A stretch of DNA of 64,000 nucleotides from Leifsonia sp. SCN 70-46 (GCA_001725325.1 MEFY01000002.1:2359559-2423558), one strand, 5' to 3'; shown: positions 41,771-49,747, counted from the stretch's first letter. Program-made: numbers and translations. Notes: generated by a model from the letters alone, not told the origin.

Positions 41771-43330
41771 ATGTTCCGCAGCCCGTTCCCCGACGAGGTC
41801 ATCCCGAACGTCAGCGTCTACGAGTTCCTGTTCGGAGACCTCGACGATGAGGATGCCCGCCGCATCGCCCTCGTGGACGGCCCGTCGGGTGCCGAGACCA
41901 CCTACGGCCAGCTCGTCGCCCAGATCGACGGCATCGCAGGGGCCCTCGCCGCGCGCGGCGCGGGCGTCGGCACCGTCATCGGCCTGCTGTGCCCCAACGT
42001 GCCCATCTTCGCGAGCGTGTTCCACGGCATCCTGCGCTCGGGCGCGACGGCGACCACGATCAACTCGCTCTACACACCCGACGAGATCGCGAGCCAGCTG
42101 CGCGACTCCGGCGCGAGCTTCCTCTTCACGGTGTCGCCGCTGCTGCCGCAGGCGCTCGAGGCCGCGGCCGCCGTGGGCATCGACGCGGAGCACCTCATCG
42201 TCATCGACGGCGCGGACGGGCATCCCTCGGTCACAGACCTGCTCATGCAGCGGGCCGCCGCACCCGAGGTGGCCTTCGACCCCGCGACCCACCTCGCGGT
42301 GCTGCCCTACTCGTCGGGCACCACGGGCCTCGCCAAGGGCGTCAAGCTCAGCCACACCAACCTCGTCGCCAACGTCGTGCAGTGCCGCCCGGTGCTCGAC
42401 GTCGAGCGCGACGACCGCGTGCTCGCGCTGCTGCCCTTCTTCCACATCTACGGCATGACCGTGCTGCTCAACATCGCGCTCAAGCGTCGCGCGCGGCTCG
42501 TGACGATGCCGAAGTTCGACCTGCCCGAGTTCCTGCGGATCATCCAGGACCACGGCTGCACCTACCTCTTCATCGCGCCGCCCATCGCCGTGGCGCTCGC
42601 GAAGCACCCGCTCGTCGACCAGTACGACCTGTCGTCGGTGCGCGCCCTGCTCTCCGGGGCCGCGCCGCTCGACAGCGCCCTCGCGGGCGCCGTGGCCGCG
42701 CGCCTCGCGACGCGCGTGCGCCAGGGCTACGGCATGACGGAGATGAGCCCCGTGTCGCACGTCATCCCGCCCGAGCGCGAGGACATCTCGCTGGGCTCGA
42801 TCGGCGTGCCGGTCGCCAACGTGGTCTGCCGCATCGTCGATGTCGAGACGGGCGAGGACCTGCCTGCGGGGGAGACGGGCGAGCTGCTCGTCAAGGGGCC
42901 CAACATCATGCTCGGCTACCTCGGCCGCGACGACGCCACCCGCGACACGCTCGACCCCGACGGCTTCCTGCACACCGGCGACATCGCCCGCGTCGACGAC
43001 GACGGCGTGTTCTGGATAGTCGACCGCCTCAAGGAGCTCATCAAGTACAAGGGCTACCAGGTGGCGCCCGCCGAGCTCGAGGCGCTCCTGCTCACACACC
43101 CGCTCATCGCCGACGCGGCGGTCGTCGGCGCCCCCGACGCCGACGGGCAGGAGGTGCCCAAGGCGTTCGTCGTCAAGGTCGCCGACGCCGACCTCGACGA
43201 GGCGGGCGTCATGGCCTTCGTCGCCGAGCACGTCGCGCCGCACAAGAAGGTGCGCCAGGTGGCGTTCATCGACGCGGTGCCCAAGTCGAGCTCCGGCAAG
43301 ATCCTGAGGAAGGACCTCAAGGGGAAGTAG
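41771..43330 (+). CDS. AMP-dependent acyl-CoA synthetase (4-coumarate:CoA ligase type)
   Basis: Adenylate-forming ligase of 519 residues. The P-loop-like LPYSSGTTGLAKGVKLSH, GYGMTEMSPVSH, the hinge region FLHTGDIARVDDDGVFWIVD and the C-terminal catalytic Lys in KSSSGKILRKDLKGK are all present. Domain organisation fits 4-coumarate or medium-chain acyl-CoA ligases; the exact acid is unknown. TAGGAT (41739-41744) is a likely -10, followed by a small palindrome cgatt-g-aatcg (41746-41756) and AAAGGAG before ATG 41771. It therefore has a normal leader, unlike many neighbours. Confidence 0.92.
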   Translation: MFRSPFPDEVIPNVSVYEFLFGDLDDEDARRIALVDGPSGAETTYGQLVAQIDGIAGALAARGAGVGTVIGLLCPNVPIFASVFHGILRSGATATTINSLYTPDEIASQLRDSGASFLFTVSPLLPQALEAAAAVGIDAEHLIVIDGADGHPSVTDLLMQRAAAPEVAFDPATHLAVLPYSSGTTGLAKGVKLSHTNLVANVVQCRPVLDVERDDRVLALLPFFHIYGMTVLLNIALKRRARLVTMPKFDLPEFLRIIQDHGCTYLFIAPPIAVALAKHPLVDQYDLSSVRALLSGAAPLDSALAGAVAARLATRVRQGYGMTEMSPVSHVIPPEREDISLGSIGVPVANVVCRIVDVETGEDLPAGETGELLVKGPNIMLGYLGRDDATRDTLDPDGFLHTGDIARVDDDGVFWIVDRLKELIKYKGYQVAPAELEALLLTHPLIADAAVVGAPDADGQEVPKAFVVKVADADLDEAGVMAFVAEHVAPHKKVRQVAFIDAVPKSSSGKILRKDLKGK

Positions 43331-43343
43331 ATATGCTCTCGGG

Positions 43344-44252
43344 GTGCCCGACAGTCCGCTCTCCGCGAGCCCCTACGAGGTGCTCGGGGTTCGGGCGACG
43401 GCGACCGACGACGAGCTGAGGCGGGCCTTCCGCAGGGCCCTGCGCGAGACCCACCCCGACACGGGCGGCGACCCGCAGCGGTTCCACGCCGTGCAGGCCG
43501 CGTGGGAGCTCGTGAGCACGCCGCAGCGGCGCTCCGCGTACGACGCCGGTCGCGGGGCGCACGAGGAGCGCACGACCTTCACGGCGCAGGCGGCCCGCCC
43601 GCGCCAGGACACGCGGCCGAGCACGCGCTCGCACGGGCATCCCGGCGGCTGGCGCCGCGAGCGCTACCTCGAGCAGCTGCGGGAGTGGGTGGGCCGGGGC
43701 GTCGACGTCGACGACCCCTACGACCCCGTGCTCGTGCGCAGCGCGCCGCGCGAGATCCGCAGGACGCTCGCCGACGCCCTCGCCGAGGAGGCGACCGCCC
43801 GGGCGATCAGCACCCTCGGCATCGGCTACACGGTGTGGCACGACGTCGCGACGACGTCGTCCGAGGCGAAGATCGACCACGTCGTGCTCGGCCCCACGGG
43901 CCTCTTCGCGATGCTGTCGGAGGATTTCGGGGGCCCCGTGCGCGTGCGGAGGGGCGAGCTCATCGGCGAGGCGTTCGCGGGGGAGCAGCCCGTGCACGAG
44001 CTCGCGTCGCGCGCGCGGTGGCTCTCCCGAGCACTGCGCGTGAGGTTCACGGGGCTCGTGATCGTGCTGCCCGACGACGCCCTCGACGACCCCGTCGTGC
44101 CGCTCGGCACGGTGCGCGGCGCGGCGGCCATGGCGGTCAAGCAGGGCTACCTCGGGATGCTCCTGCGCCAGGGCGTGCCCGGCACGCAGCCCATCGGCGG
44201 CAACGAGCTCTTCGACATCCGCACCCGGCTGGGAAGGGTCGCGTACGCCTGA
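43344..44252 (+). CDS. DnaJ-domain protein fused to a NERD-like domain
   Basis: A 302-residue fusion. Residues 8-70 are a J-domain (SPYEVLGVRATATDDELRRA) with the essential HPD in ETHPDTGG. A basic Arg-rich linker precedes residues about 135-300, which resemble NERD nuclease-related domains: ISTLGIGYTVWHDVATTSSE, AKIDHVVLGPTGLFAML and ARWLSRALRVRFTGLVIVLP. The J-domain would recruit DnaK; a nuclease function is not shown, as the catalytic set is incomplete by eye. The leaderless GTG follows TATGCT (43332-43337) by six bases. Confidence 0.82.
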   Translation: MPDSPLSASPYEVLGVRATATDDELRRAFRRALRETHPDTGGDPQRFHAVQAAWELVSTPQRRSAYDAGRGAHEERTTFTAQAARPRQDTRPSTRSHGHPGGWRRERYLEQLREWVGRGVDVDDPYDPVLVRSAPREIRRTLADALAEEATARAISTLGIGYTVWHDVATTSSEAKIDHVVLGPTGLFAMLSEDFGGPVRVRRGELIGEAFAGEQPVHELASRARWLSRALRVRFTGLVIVLPDDALDDPVVPLGTVRGAAAMAVKQGYLGMLLRQGVPGTQPIGGNELFDIRTRLGRVAYA

Positions 44253-44266
44253 GCGTTGTCACGGAG

Positions 44267-44659
44267 ATGACCGACGTGATCCCGGCGCACCTGCTGCCCC
44301 TCCTCGAAGACCCCAACTACGCCTACCTCGGCACGATCCGGCCCGACAACACCGTGCAGGTTAACCCCATGTGGTTCCTCTTCGACGGCGAGACGCTGCG
44401 CTTCACGCACACCACGAAGCGCGCCAAGTACCGCAACCTGCAGCACAACCCGTCGATGAGCCTCGCGATCATCGACCCGGAGAACCCCTTCCACTACCTG
44501 GAGGTGCGCGGGCGGCTCATCGAGGTCGTCCCCGACCCCGAGGGCGACTTCTACGTGACCCTCGGCAAGCGCTACGGCAACCCCGACCAGAAGGCCCCCG
44601 CCGACAAGGCCGACCGCGTCGTGCTCGTGATGAGCGTGGAGCGCTCGACCACGCAGTAG
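44267..44659 (+). CDS. PPOX-class F420-dependent oxidoreductase
   Basis: A 130-residue split-beta-barrel flavin/F420-binding protein. It begins MTDVIPAHLLPLLEDPNYAY, with LGTIRPDNTVQVNPMWFLFD and TTKRAKYRNLQHNPSMSLAI typical of the Rv1155/Rv2607-like PPOX group. Ligand and reaction are unknown; a deazaflavin-dependent reductase is most likely from the family. ATG 44267 follows ACGGAG, 14 bases after the DnaJ-NERD stop, so probably co-transcribed. The stop TAG is the first half of the -10 box of the next gene. Confidence 0.88.
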   Translation: MTDVIPAHLLPLLEDPNYAYLGTIRPDNTVQVNPMWFLFDGETLRFTHTTKRAKYRNLQHNPSMSLAIIDPENPFHYLEVRGRLIEVVPDPEGDFYVTLGKRYGNPDQKAPADKADRVVLVMSVERSTTQ

Positions 44660-44669
44660 CGTCGAACCC
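44657..44669 (+). promoter_or_regulatory. Leaderless promoter fused to the upstream stop codon
   Basis: TAGCGT at 44657-44662 begins with the TAG stop of the PPOX gene and lies seven bases before ATG 44670. Confidence 0.55.
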
Positions 44670-45473
44670 ATGCACCAGCTGCGCGGCCGGACCTACAGCG
44701 GGGGAGGCCCGGAGGTCGAGCTGCCCCGCGGCGACGTCACCGAGGGAGTCGTGCGCGTGGGCGACACCGTCCGCCGCCCGCACCAGCCGCAGTCCTGGGC
44801 GGTCGCGGAGTACCTCGACCACCTCGAGTCCGTGGGCTTCGAGGGCAGCCCGCGGTTCCTCGGGCTCGACGAGCAGGGCCGCGACGTGCTCACGTTCCTG
44901 CCGGGCGAGGTCGCGGGAGACCCCGTGCCGGACTGGGCGATGCAGGATGCCCTGCTCGCGTCGCTCGGCGGCTTCGTGCGGCGGCTGCACGAGGCCTCCG
45001 CGGGCTTCGTCCCGACCGAGCCCTTCCCGCCGCAGTCCGTCGAGCAGGACCCGTTCGAGCTCGTCGCCCACCTCGACATCACGCCGCAGAACACGGTCGT
45101 GCGCGACGGGGCGGTCGTGGGCGTTGTCGACTTCGACCTCGCGTCGCCCTCGACGCGGCTCATCGACTCGCTCAACACCGCCATGCACTGGGTGCCGCTG
45201 CGGCACCCGGACGACCTCCGGCACGACGTCGACCAGCTCGCGCGCCTGCGCGTGTTCGCGGACGCCTACGGCTGGACCGCCGAGGAGCGCGCCGGACTCG
45301 CGGAGTTCGCCGCACGACGGGCCGACCTGAGCTACCGGCGCATGAAGCTGCGCGGCGAGACGCTCGGCGGCGGCTGGGCGCGCATGTGGAGCGAGGGGGT
45401 GGGCGATGTGATCGCGCGCCGCGCGGCCTGGCTGCGGGCACAGTCCGCGGCGATCGGCAAGGCCCTCGTATAA
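44670..45473 (+). CDS. Aminoglycoside/choline-kinase-like phosphotransferase
   Basis: A 267-residue APH-fold phosphotransferase. The catalytic loop reads HLDITPQNTVV, where the usual HGDxxxxN is changed to HLD with Asp and Asn kept, and the metal-binding DFG equivalent is VVDFDLASPSTRL. The N-terminal lobe is short (VRVGDTVRRPHQPQSWAVAE), as in small actinobacterial members. The substrate is unknown: an aminoglycoside, choline, or a sugar. Leaderless start after TAGCGT. It lies directly before the MarR gene, whose operator region starts four bases after its stop. Confidence 0.85.
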   Translation: MHQLRGRTYSGGGPEVELPRGDVTEGVVRVGDTVRRPHQPQSWAVAEYLDHLESVGFEGSPRFLGLDEQGRDVLTFLPGEVAGDPVPDWAMQDALLASLGGFVRRLHEASAGFVPTEPFPPQSVEQDPFELVAHLDITPQNTVVRDGAVVGVVDFDLASPSTRLIDSLNTAMHWVPLRHPDDLRHDVDQLARLRVFADAYGWTAEERAGLAEFAARRADLSYRRMKLRGETLGGGWARMWSEGVGDVIARRAAWLRAQSAAIGKALV

Positions 45474-45476
45474 CAG

Positions 45477-45510
45477 GTTGTCCCGACAACTATTCCCGTA
45501 GTGTGAACAG
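45477..45510 (+). promoter_or_regulatory. MarR promoter with palindromic operator
   Basis: GTTGTC-CC-GACAAC (45477-45490) is a 14-bp palindrome with perfect 6-bp arms. It lies at the -35 position relative to TAGTGT (45499-45504), which stands six bases before GTG 45511. The layout suits autorepression by the MarR protein. Confidence 0.6.
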
Positions 45511-45960
45511 GTGACCGAATGGCTCGACGACGCGCAGCAGGCAGCCTGGCGCAAGCTCATCGAGGTCGTCGAGCTGCTGCCCGGCACCCTCGACGCGCAG
45601 CTGCGCCGTGATGCCGATGTCAGCCACTTCGAGTACCTCACGCTCGCGATGCTCTCCGAGGCGCCCGAGCGCACGCTCAGGATGACGGCCCTCGCGGAGC
45701 TCACCCACGCGACCCTCCCGCGCCTCTCGCACGTCGTCTCGCGGCTCGAGCAGCGCGGGTTCGTCGAGCGCACCGCGTGCCCGGAGGATCGTCGCGCCAC
45801 CAACGTCACGCTCACGGGGTCCGGGTGGACGAAGGTCGTGTCGACCGCCCCCGGCCACGTCGACACCGTGCGCGGGACGGTCTTCGCCCCTCTGGACGGC
45901 GAGGATGTCGCCGACCTCGACCGCATCATGGCCCGCATCCTCGAGCGCCTGGGGCGCTGA
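45511..45960 (+). CDS. MarR-family transcriptional regulator
   Basis: A 149-residue winged-helix repressor. The recognition region EYLTLAMLSEAPERTLRMTA is followed by LPRLSHVVSRLEQRGFVERT, and the wing holds CPEDRRATNVTLT, the usual D-R-R motif. Dimerisation helices are at both ends. GTG 45511 is leaderless, with a palindrome overlapping the -35, so it probably represses itself. The phosphotransferase upstream is in the same direction and is not obviously under the same operator. The ligand is unknown; phenolic or antibiotic-like inducers are common in the family. Confidence 0.92.
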   Translation: MTEWLDDAQQAAWRKLIEVVELLPGTLDAQLRRDADVSHFEYLTLAMLSEAPERTLRMTALAELTHATLPRLSHVVSRLEQRGFVERTACPEDRRATNVTLTGSGWTKVVSTAPGHVDTVRGTVFAPLDGEDVADLDRIMARILERLGR

Positions 45961-46043
45961 GACCAGTCGCCCCGCGTCGTGTAACCGAATGACCACCGTG
46001 GGCGCTTAAGATGGTGTCTTCGTCTCGGAAGGTACGCAGGTCA

Positions 46044-46742
46044 GTGATCAGAGTCATCAGCTACAACCTCCGCAAGAATCGCGCGATGAAGGAGCTCCAC
46101 GAGCTCGCGAAGACGCCCGACCTCGACGCGCTCTGCCTGCAGGAGTGCATCGCCGCGGAGCTGCCGGCCGAGATCGGCGACCTGCACCTCGCCGATGCCA
46201 CCAAGAGCAACCGGCTGGGGCTCGCGGTGTACTACCGCCGCGACCGCTACGAGCAGCTCGCCAGCCAGTCGTTCGGGCTCAAGAAGTCGCTGCACGACAT
46301 GATCTTCTCGCCGACGCCCGAGCGCCTCGTGGGCGCCAAGCTCGTCGACCGCGAGTCGGGCCACGAGCTCGTGCTCGCGTCGTTCCACGCCGCGCCGCTC
46401 ACGGCGCTCAACTCGCTGCGCCGCAAGCAGATCAAGGCCGCGCACGAGCTGCTGCAGGAGCTCGGCTCGGGCGTGCCCATCATCATGGTCGGCGACTACA
46501 ACTACCCGCTCTTCCAGGGCGGCCTCTCCGACCGCGTCGCCAAGACCGGCTACGACCTCACCCTGAGCGACCGCCGCACCTACACCGCCTACAAGTTCTT
46601 CCGCGGGCACTTCGACTTCGTGACCTCGCAGGGCTTCACCATCGAGAACGTCGAGACGATGCCGCGCGGCTCGTCGGACCACATCCCGATCCTCGTGACC
46701 GCGGCCTACGGGTCGATCGCCGAGAAGGATGCCGCGGCCTAA
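46044..46742 (+). CDS. Endonuclease/exonuclease/phosphatase (EEP) family protein
   Basis: A 232-residue DNase I-fold metal-dependent phosphoesterase. It starts VIRVISYNLRKNRAMKELHE, with LDALCLQEC (catalytic Glu), ASFHAAPLTALNS, MVGDYNYPLFQGG (Asp, Asn) and the terminal SSDHIPIL (Asp-His). The substrate may be DNA, a phospholipid or an inositol phosphate. GTG 46044 is preceded by GGAAGG and lies about 25 bases past a likely start from TAAGAT (46007-46012); an earlier ATG at 46011 falls within that -10 box and is rejected. Confidence 0.88.
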   Translation: MIRVISYNLRKNRAMKELHELAKTPDLDALCLQECIAAELPAEIGDLHLADATKSNRLGLAVYYRRDRYEQLASQSFGLKKSLHDMIFSPTPERLVGAKLVDRESGHELVLASFHAAPLTALNSLRRKQIKAAHELLQELGSGVPIIMVGDYNYPLFQGGLSDRVAKTGYDLTLSDRRTYTAYKFFRGHFDFVTSQGFTIENVETMPRGSSDHIPILVTAAYGSIAEKDAAA

Positions 46743-46788
46743 GAGGATTCTCACCGACGCCGCGCTCCGCGCGGAGGAGAATGGGCCG

Positions 46789-47112
46789 ATGACCACCCAG
46801 GCACAACGTCGGCGCTCGCCCATGACCTGGATGCTCGTGGGCCTCGGCGCGGCGGGGGTCGCGCTGGCCGCGCTGCTCGTGAGCGGGTTCCGCATCTCCG
46901 ACGAGGCGGGACGCCCCCTCGGCATCCCCGCCGTCGCCGTGAGCCCCGGACCGTCCGCGACGCCCACGCCGACGCCGACGCCGTCGGCCGACGACTCGCC
47001 CGATGTCGTCGACGCGCCGCCTCCCGTCACGGTGCAGCTCGACGACCACGGGGGAGACGGCCACGGCGGCGGGGACAACTCCGGCAAGGGCGGCGGCAGC
47101 GACGACGGGTAG
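46789..47112 (+). CDS. Membrane-anchored protein with Asp/His/Gly-rich tail (1)
   Basis: A 107-residue protein. A basic N-terminus (QAQRRRSPMTW) and one hydrophobic helix (about 14-34) form a signal anchor. Outside, a short folded stretch (FRISDEAGRPLGIPAVAVSP) leads into a Thr-Pro repeat and a tail containing LDDHGGDGHGGGDNSGKGGG. The tail resembles metal-binding low-complexity segments; no function is known. ATG 46789 follows GGAGGAG. It shares tail style and the DNSG motif with the protein at 47208 and faces a convergent two-component system. Confidence 0.7.
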   Translation: MTTQAQRRRSPMTWMLVGLGAAGVALAALLVSGFRISDEAGRPLGIPAVAVSPGPSATPTPTPTPSADDSPDVVDAPPPVTVQLDDHGGDGHGGGDNSGKGGGSDDG

Positions 47113-47129
47113 ATGAGAGAGCTCTCATC
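47112..47129. promoter_or_regulatory. 8-bp inverted repeat between the two tail-protein genes
   Basis: gatgagag (47112-47119) and ctctcatc (47122-47129) are perfect arms with a two-base centre, starting at the last base of the first gene's stop. Candidate operator or short hairpin. Confidence 0.5.
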
Positions 47130-47144
47130 CCCGCCTCGTCGTCG

Positions 47145-47173
47145 TCTTAGACGCGGTCATGATCCTGAGAGTG
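47145..47173 (+). promoter_or_regulatory. Sequence words shared with the sensor-kinase promoter
   Basis: TCTTAGACGCG (47145-47155) and TGAGAGTG (47166-47173) stand upstream of the second tail-protein gene. TGAGAGTG and TCTTAGCCGCG occur at 49672-49691, upstream of the sensor kinase. A shared regulator site is inferred. Confidence 0.45.
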
Positions 47174-47207
47174 CGACGGACGCCCGCCGCACGACGAAAG
47201 GCTCATC

Positions 47208-47579
47208 ATGTCCATCCTCACACCCCGCCGCATCGCGATCGGGTCGGCGATCCTCCTCGCCGGAGCCCTCGGAGCGAGCGGCATCGCGGTCGCCCAGGCC
47301 AGCACCGACGACCGGCCGGCAGCTCCGACCACGTCCACGTCGCCCGCCGCGACGCCGACCCCGGCGCCCACCCACTCCGACGACCCGGCCACGCACGACG
47401 TCGGCGACGACCACGGGCAGGACGACCCCGCCACCCATGACGTCGGCGACGACCACGGCGACGACCGCCAGGGCGACGACGACGGGCAGCACGGCGGCGT
47501 GGACGACAACAGCGGCCACGGCAACGCCCACGAGTCGGACGACGACAACAGCGGCCACGGTCACGGCGACGACGACTGA
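47208..47579 (+). CDS. Secreted Asp/His-rich repeat protein (2)
   Basis: A 123-residue exported protein. The signal peptide is about residues 1-30 (RRIAIGSAILLAGALGASGI, cleavage near AVAQA-S). The mature part starts with a Pro/Thr linker and then is made of Asp, His, Gly and Ser. DDPATHDVGDDHG occurs twice back to back, and DDNSGHG-type units follow. Such a composition could bind divalent metals, but this is inference. ATG 47208 follows GAAAGG. Convergent with, and 18 bases from, the response regulator gene. Confidence 0.75.
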   Translation: MSILTPRRIAIGSAILLAGALGASGIAVAQASTDDRPAAPTTSTSPAATPTPAPTHSDDPATHDVGDDHGQDDPATHDVGDDHGDDRQGDDDGQHGGVDDNSGHGNAHESDDDNSGHGHGDDD

Positions 47580-47591
47580 CCCCGCGCGGGG
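47580..47591. terminator. Short shared GC palindrome between convergent genes
   Basis: ccccgcgcgggg is a 12-bp self-complement in the 18-base gap between the tail protein and the response regulator. It may serve as a minimal bidirectional terminator. Confidence 0.4.
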
Positions 47592-47597
47592 TGCCGG

Positions 47598-48254
47598 CTA
47601 ACGCAGCCGGTACCCCATGCCGCGCACCGTCTCGATGCGTCCGGCGCCGAGCTTGGAGCGCAGGTATCCGACGTACACGTCGACGACGTTCGAGCCCGGG
47701 TCGAAGTCGAAGCCCCACACGCGGCTCAGGAGCTGCTCGCGGCTCAGCACGCGTCCCGCGTGGCGCATGAGCTCCTCGGCGAGGGAGAACTCGCGCGCGG
47801 ACAGCTCGACCTCCCTGCCGTCCACGAGCGCGCGTCGCGTGTGCAGGTCGAGCTCGAGCCCTCCCACGGCGAGCACGGGCTCCACGGCCCTGCTCGCGTC
47901 GGCGAGCCGGAGCCGGATGCGCGCGAGGAGCTCGTCGAAGCGGAACGGCTTGGGCATGTAGTCGTTGGCGCCGCCCTCGAGGCTCGCGAGCGTGTCCTCG
48001 GCTGACGTGCGCGCCGTGAGCACGATCACCGGCAGGGCGGCCCCGGCGGCGCGCACGCGTCGCATGACCTCGTACCCGTCGATGCCGGGCAGTCCGATGT
48101 CGAGCACGAGGAGGTCGGCATCGCCCGCGAGGGCGTGCTCGAGGGCCTCGGTGCCCGACGAGACCACGAGGGTGGTGAACCCCGCGGCCCGCAGGCCCTT
48201 GTCGATGAACGACGAGATGCGCGACTCGTCCTCGGCGATCAGGATGCGGCTCAC
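47598..48254 (-). CDS. OmpR-family response regulator
   Basis: A 218-residue transcription factor. The receiver domain starts MSRILIAEDESRISSFIDKG with the phospho-acceptor Asp in LLVLDIGLPGIDGYE (near residue 51), the conserved Thr in VLTARTS and Lys in MPKPFRFDEL. The C-terminal winged helix has LSAREFSLAEELMRH, SREQLLSRVWGFDFDPGSNV and VRGMGYRLR. GTG 48254 overlaps the kinase stop in GTGA, so the pair is coupled. Targets are not known, but shared words suggest the adjacent tail-protein gene. Confidence 0.93.
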   Translation of the reverse strand: MSRILIAEDESRISSFIDKGLRAAGFTTLVVSSGTEALEHALAGDADLLVLDIGLPGIDGYEVMRRVRAAGAALPVIVLTARTSAEDTLASLEGGANDYMPKPFRFDELLARIRLRLADASRAVEPVLAVGGLELDLHTRRALVDGREVELSAREFSLAEELMRHAGRVLSREQLLSRVWGFDFDPGSNVVDVYVGYLRSKLGAGRIETVRGMGYRLR

Positions 48255-49636
48255 GGTGCCTCCACGAGGGGGATGTCGATGCTGAACACGGAGCCCTCCG
48301 CCGACGCGGCGCCGCCGTGCGCGGCCGCGATGGCCGCGACGATCGCGAGGCCGAGCCCCGAGCCCGCGGCGCCGCGGCCCACGGCGCCGCGCGCGAACCT
48401 CTCGAACACCGTGCGCGCCGCCTCGACGCTCACGCCGGGGCCGTCGTCCTCGACGGAGAACACGAGCCGGCCGTCGTGCACCGCGCTCGACATGCGGACC
48501 GCGCCGCGGCCGTGCGTGACGGCGTTCGCGGCGAGCTGGAGCACCGCCTGGGTGATCCGGTCGGGGTCGAGCACGGCCGTGCGGTCGGCTGCCTGCGTGA
48601 CGGCCCACTCCCGCTCGGGGTCGAGGGCCGCCGCCTTGAGGCGGATGGTGTGCGTGAGTGCTGCGACGGGGGTCGGCTGCGGCCGGATCCGCAGCCCGCG
48701 GTTCAGGTCGGAGAGCTCCGCGATATCGCGCACGAGGCCCGCCATGCGGTCGAGCTCGTCGACGGCGAGGTCGCGCGTGGCGACGACGTCGGCGGGGTCC
48801 TCCGCGCGCATGACCTCGAGGTGGCCGCGCACGATCGTGATGGGCGTCTTGAGCTCGTGGCCGACATCGTCGAGCAGTCGCCGCTGACCCTGGAGGGCGC
48901 CGTCGAGCCTGTCGAGCATGTCGTTGACCGTCACGGTCAGCTCCGAGACGTCGTCGGCGCCCACGACCTCGATGCGCTCCGACGGGTCGGACGCCGTGAT
49001 GCGCGCGGCGGTCTCGCGGAGCCGTCGGACGGGTGCGAGCAGCCGGCCCGCCACCACCCACCCGACGAGCCCGACCGCCACGAGGGCCACGAGGGCCACG
49101 AGCGCGAAGGTCGTGAAGGCGTCGTTGAGGGGCCCGAGCGCGGCCCCCAGGTCGGACACGAACACGAACGTGCCGCTGCGGTCGTCGCCCGTGAGGCCCA
49201 CGGGGACGGCGACGTAGCGCAGGGGCTCGCCGCCCACGAGCGCCGTGCCGCGGACCACCCCGCCCGCCGCGACCTCGTCGAGGATGCGCGAGACGAACGC
49301 CGCGTCGCGCTCCGGGTGCAGGGGCACGTCACCGCCGGGCACGACGGCCGTCGCCCCGTCGAGGAGCGCGAACGTGCCCTCTCCCGACGCGGGGCGGATG
49401 CGCTGCACGAGCGCCGAGAGCGTGCCCTCGAGCGTGGGCGCCGCGGCGTCCGCGGCGACGACGGACGCGTCGGCCGCCGCATCCGCGAGCCGCCCGTCGA
49501 TCTGGGCGAGGGTGCGCTCGCGCTGGATCGCGTAAGCGGTGCCGCCCGCGAGCACCATGCCCACGGCGGTCACCGCGAGCATCGAGGCGAGGATGCGGGA
49601 GCGCACCGACCGCAGGGGTCGGCGCGGAGAGGGCAT
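48251..49636 (-). CDS. HAMP-domain sensor histidine kinase
   Basis: A 461-residue membrane kinase paired with the response regulator downstream. Helix 1 is at about 13-35 and helix 2 at about 168-192, enclosing an extracytoplasmic sensor of roughly 130 residues with no recognised fold. A HAMP domain (RLLAPVRRLRETAARITASD) and the phospho-acceptor H-box DVGHELKTPITIVRGHLEV follow. N-box LAANAVTHGRG and G-boxes VEDDGPGVS and GSGLGLAIVAAIAAAHGG complete it. The stimulus is unknown; the gene faces two Asp/His-rich exported proteins. Confidence 0.93.
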   Translation of the reverse strand: MPSPRRPLRSVRSRILASMLAVTAVGMVLAGGTAYAIQRERTLAQIDGRLADAAADASVVAADAAAPTLEGTLSALVQRIRPASGEGTFALLDGATAVVPGGDVPLHPERDAAFVSRILDEVAAGGVVRGTALVGGEPLRYVAVPVGLTGDDRSGTFVFVSDLGAALGPLNDAFTTFALVALVALVAVGLVGWVVAGRLLAPVRRLRETAARITASDPSERIEVVGADDVSELTVTVNDMLDRLDGALQGQRRLLDDVGHELKTPITIVRGHLEVMRAEDPADVVATRDLAVDELDRMAGLVRDIAELSDLNRGLRIRPQPTPVAALTHTIRLKAAALDPEREWAVTQAADRTAVLDPDRITQAVLQLAANAVTHGRGAVRMSSAVHDGRLVFSVEDDGPGVSVEAARTVFERFARGAVGRGAAGSGLGLAIVAAIAAAHGGAASAEGSVFSIDIPLVEAP

Positions 49637-49671
49637 GTGTCGATTATGCGTCCCGGGCCCGCGGGACGAGG

Positions 49672-49691
49672 TGAGAGTGTTCTTAGCCGCG
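49672..49691. promoter_or_regulatory. Candidate regulator site upstream of the sensor kinase
   Basis: TGAGAGTG (49672-49679) followed one base later by TCTTAGCCGCG (49681-49691). Both words recur upstream of the gene at 47208. The position, 36-55 bases before the kinase start, fits autoregulation by the response regulator. Confidence 0.45.
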
Positions 49692-49711
49692 CGAAACGCG
49701 CCTTAACCGAA

Positions 49712-49739
49712 AGAAGACGCTCCCGTAGGAGCGTCTTCT
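49712..49739 (-). terminator. Terminator of the tRNA-Leu gene
   Basis: agaagacgctcc (49712-49723) and ggagcgtcttct (49728-49739) form a perfect 12-bp stem with a CGTA loop. On the reverse strand it ends in TTTC. Confidence 0.75.
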
Positions 49740-49747
49740 CTCGTTTG

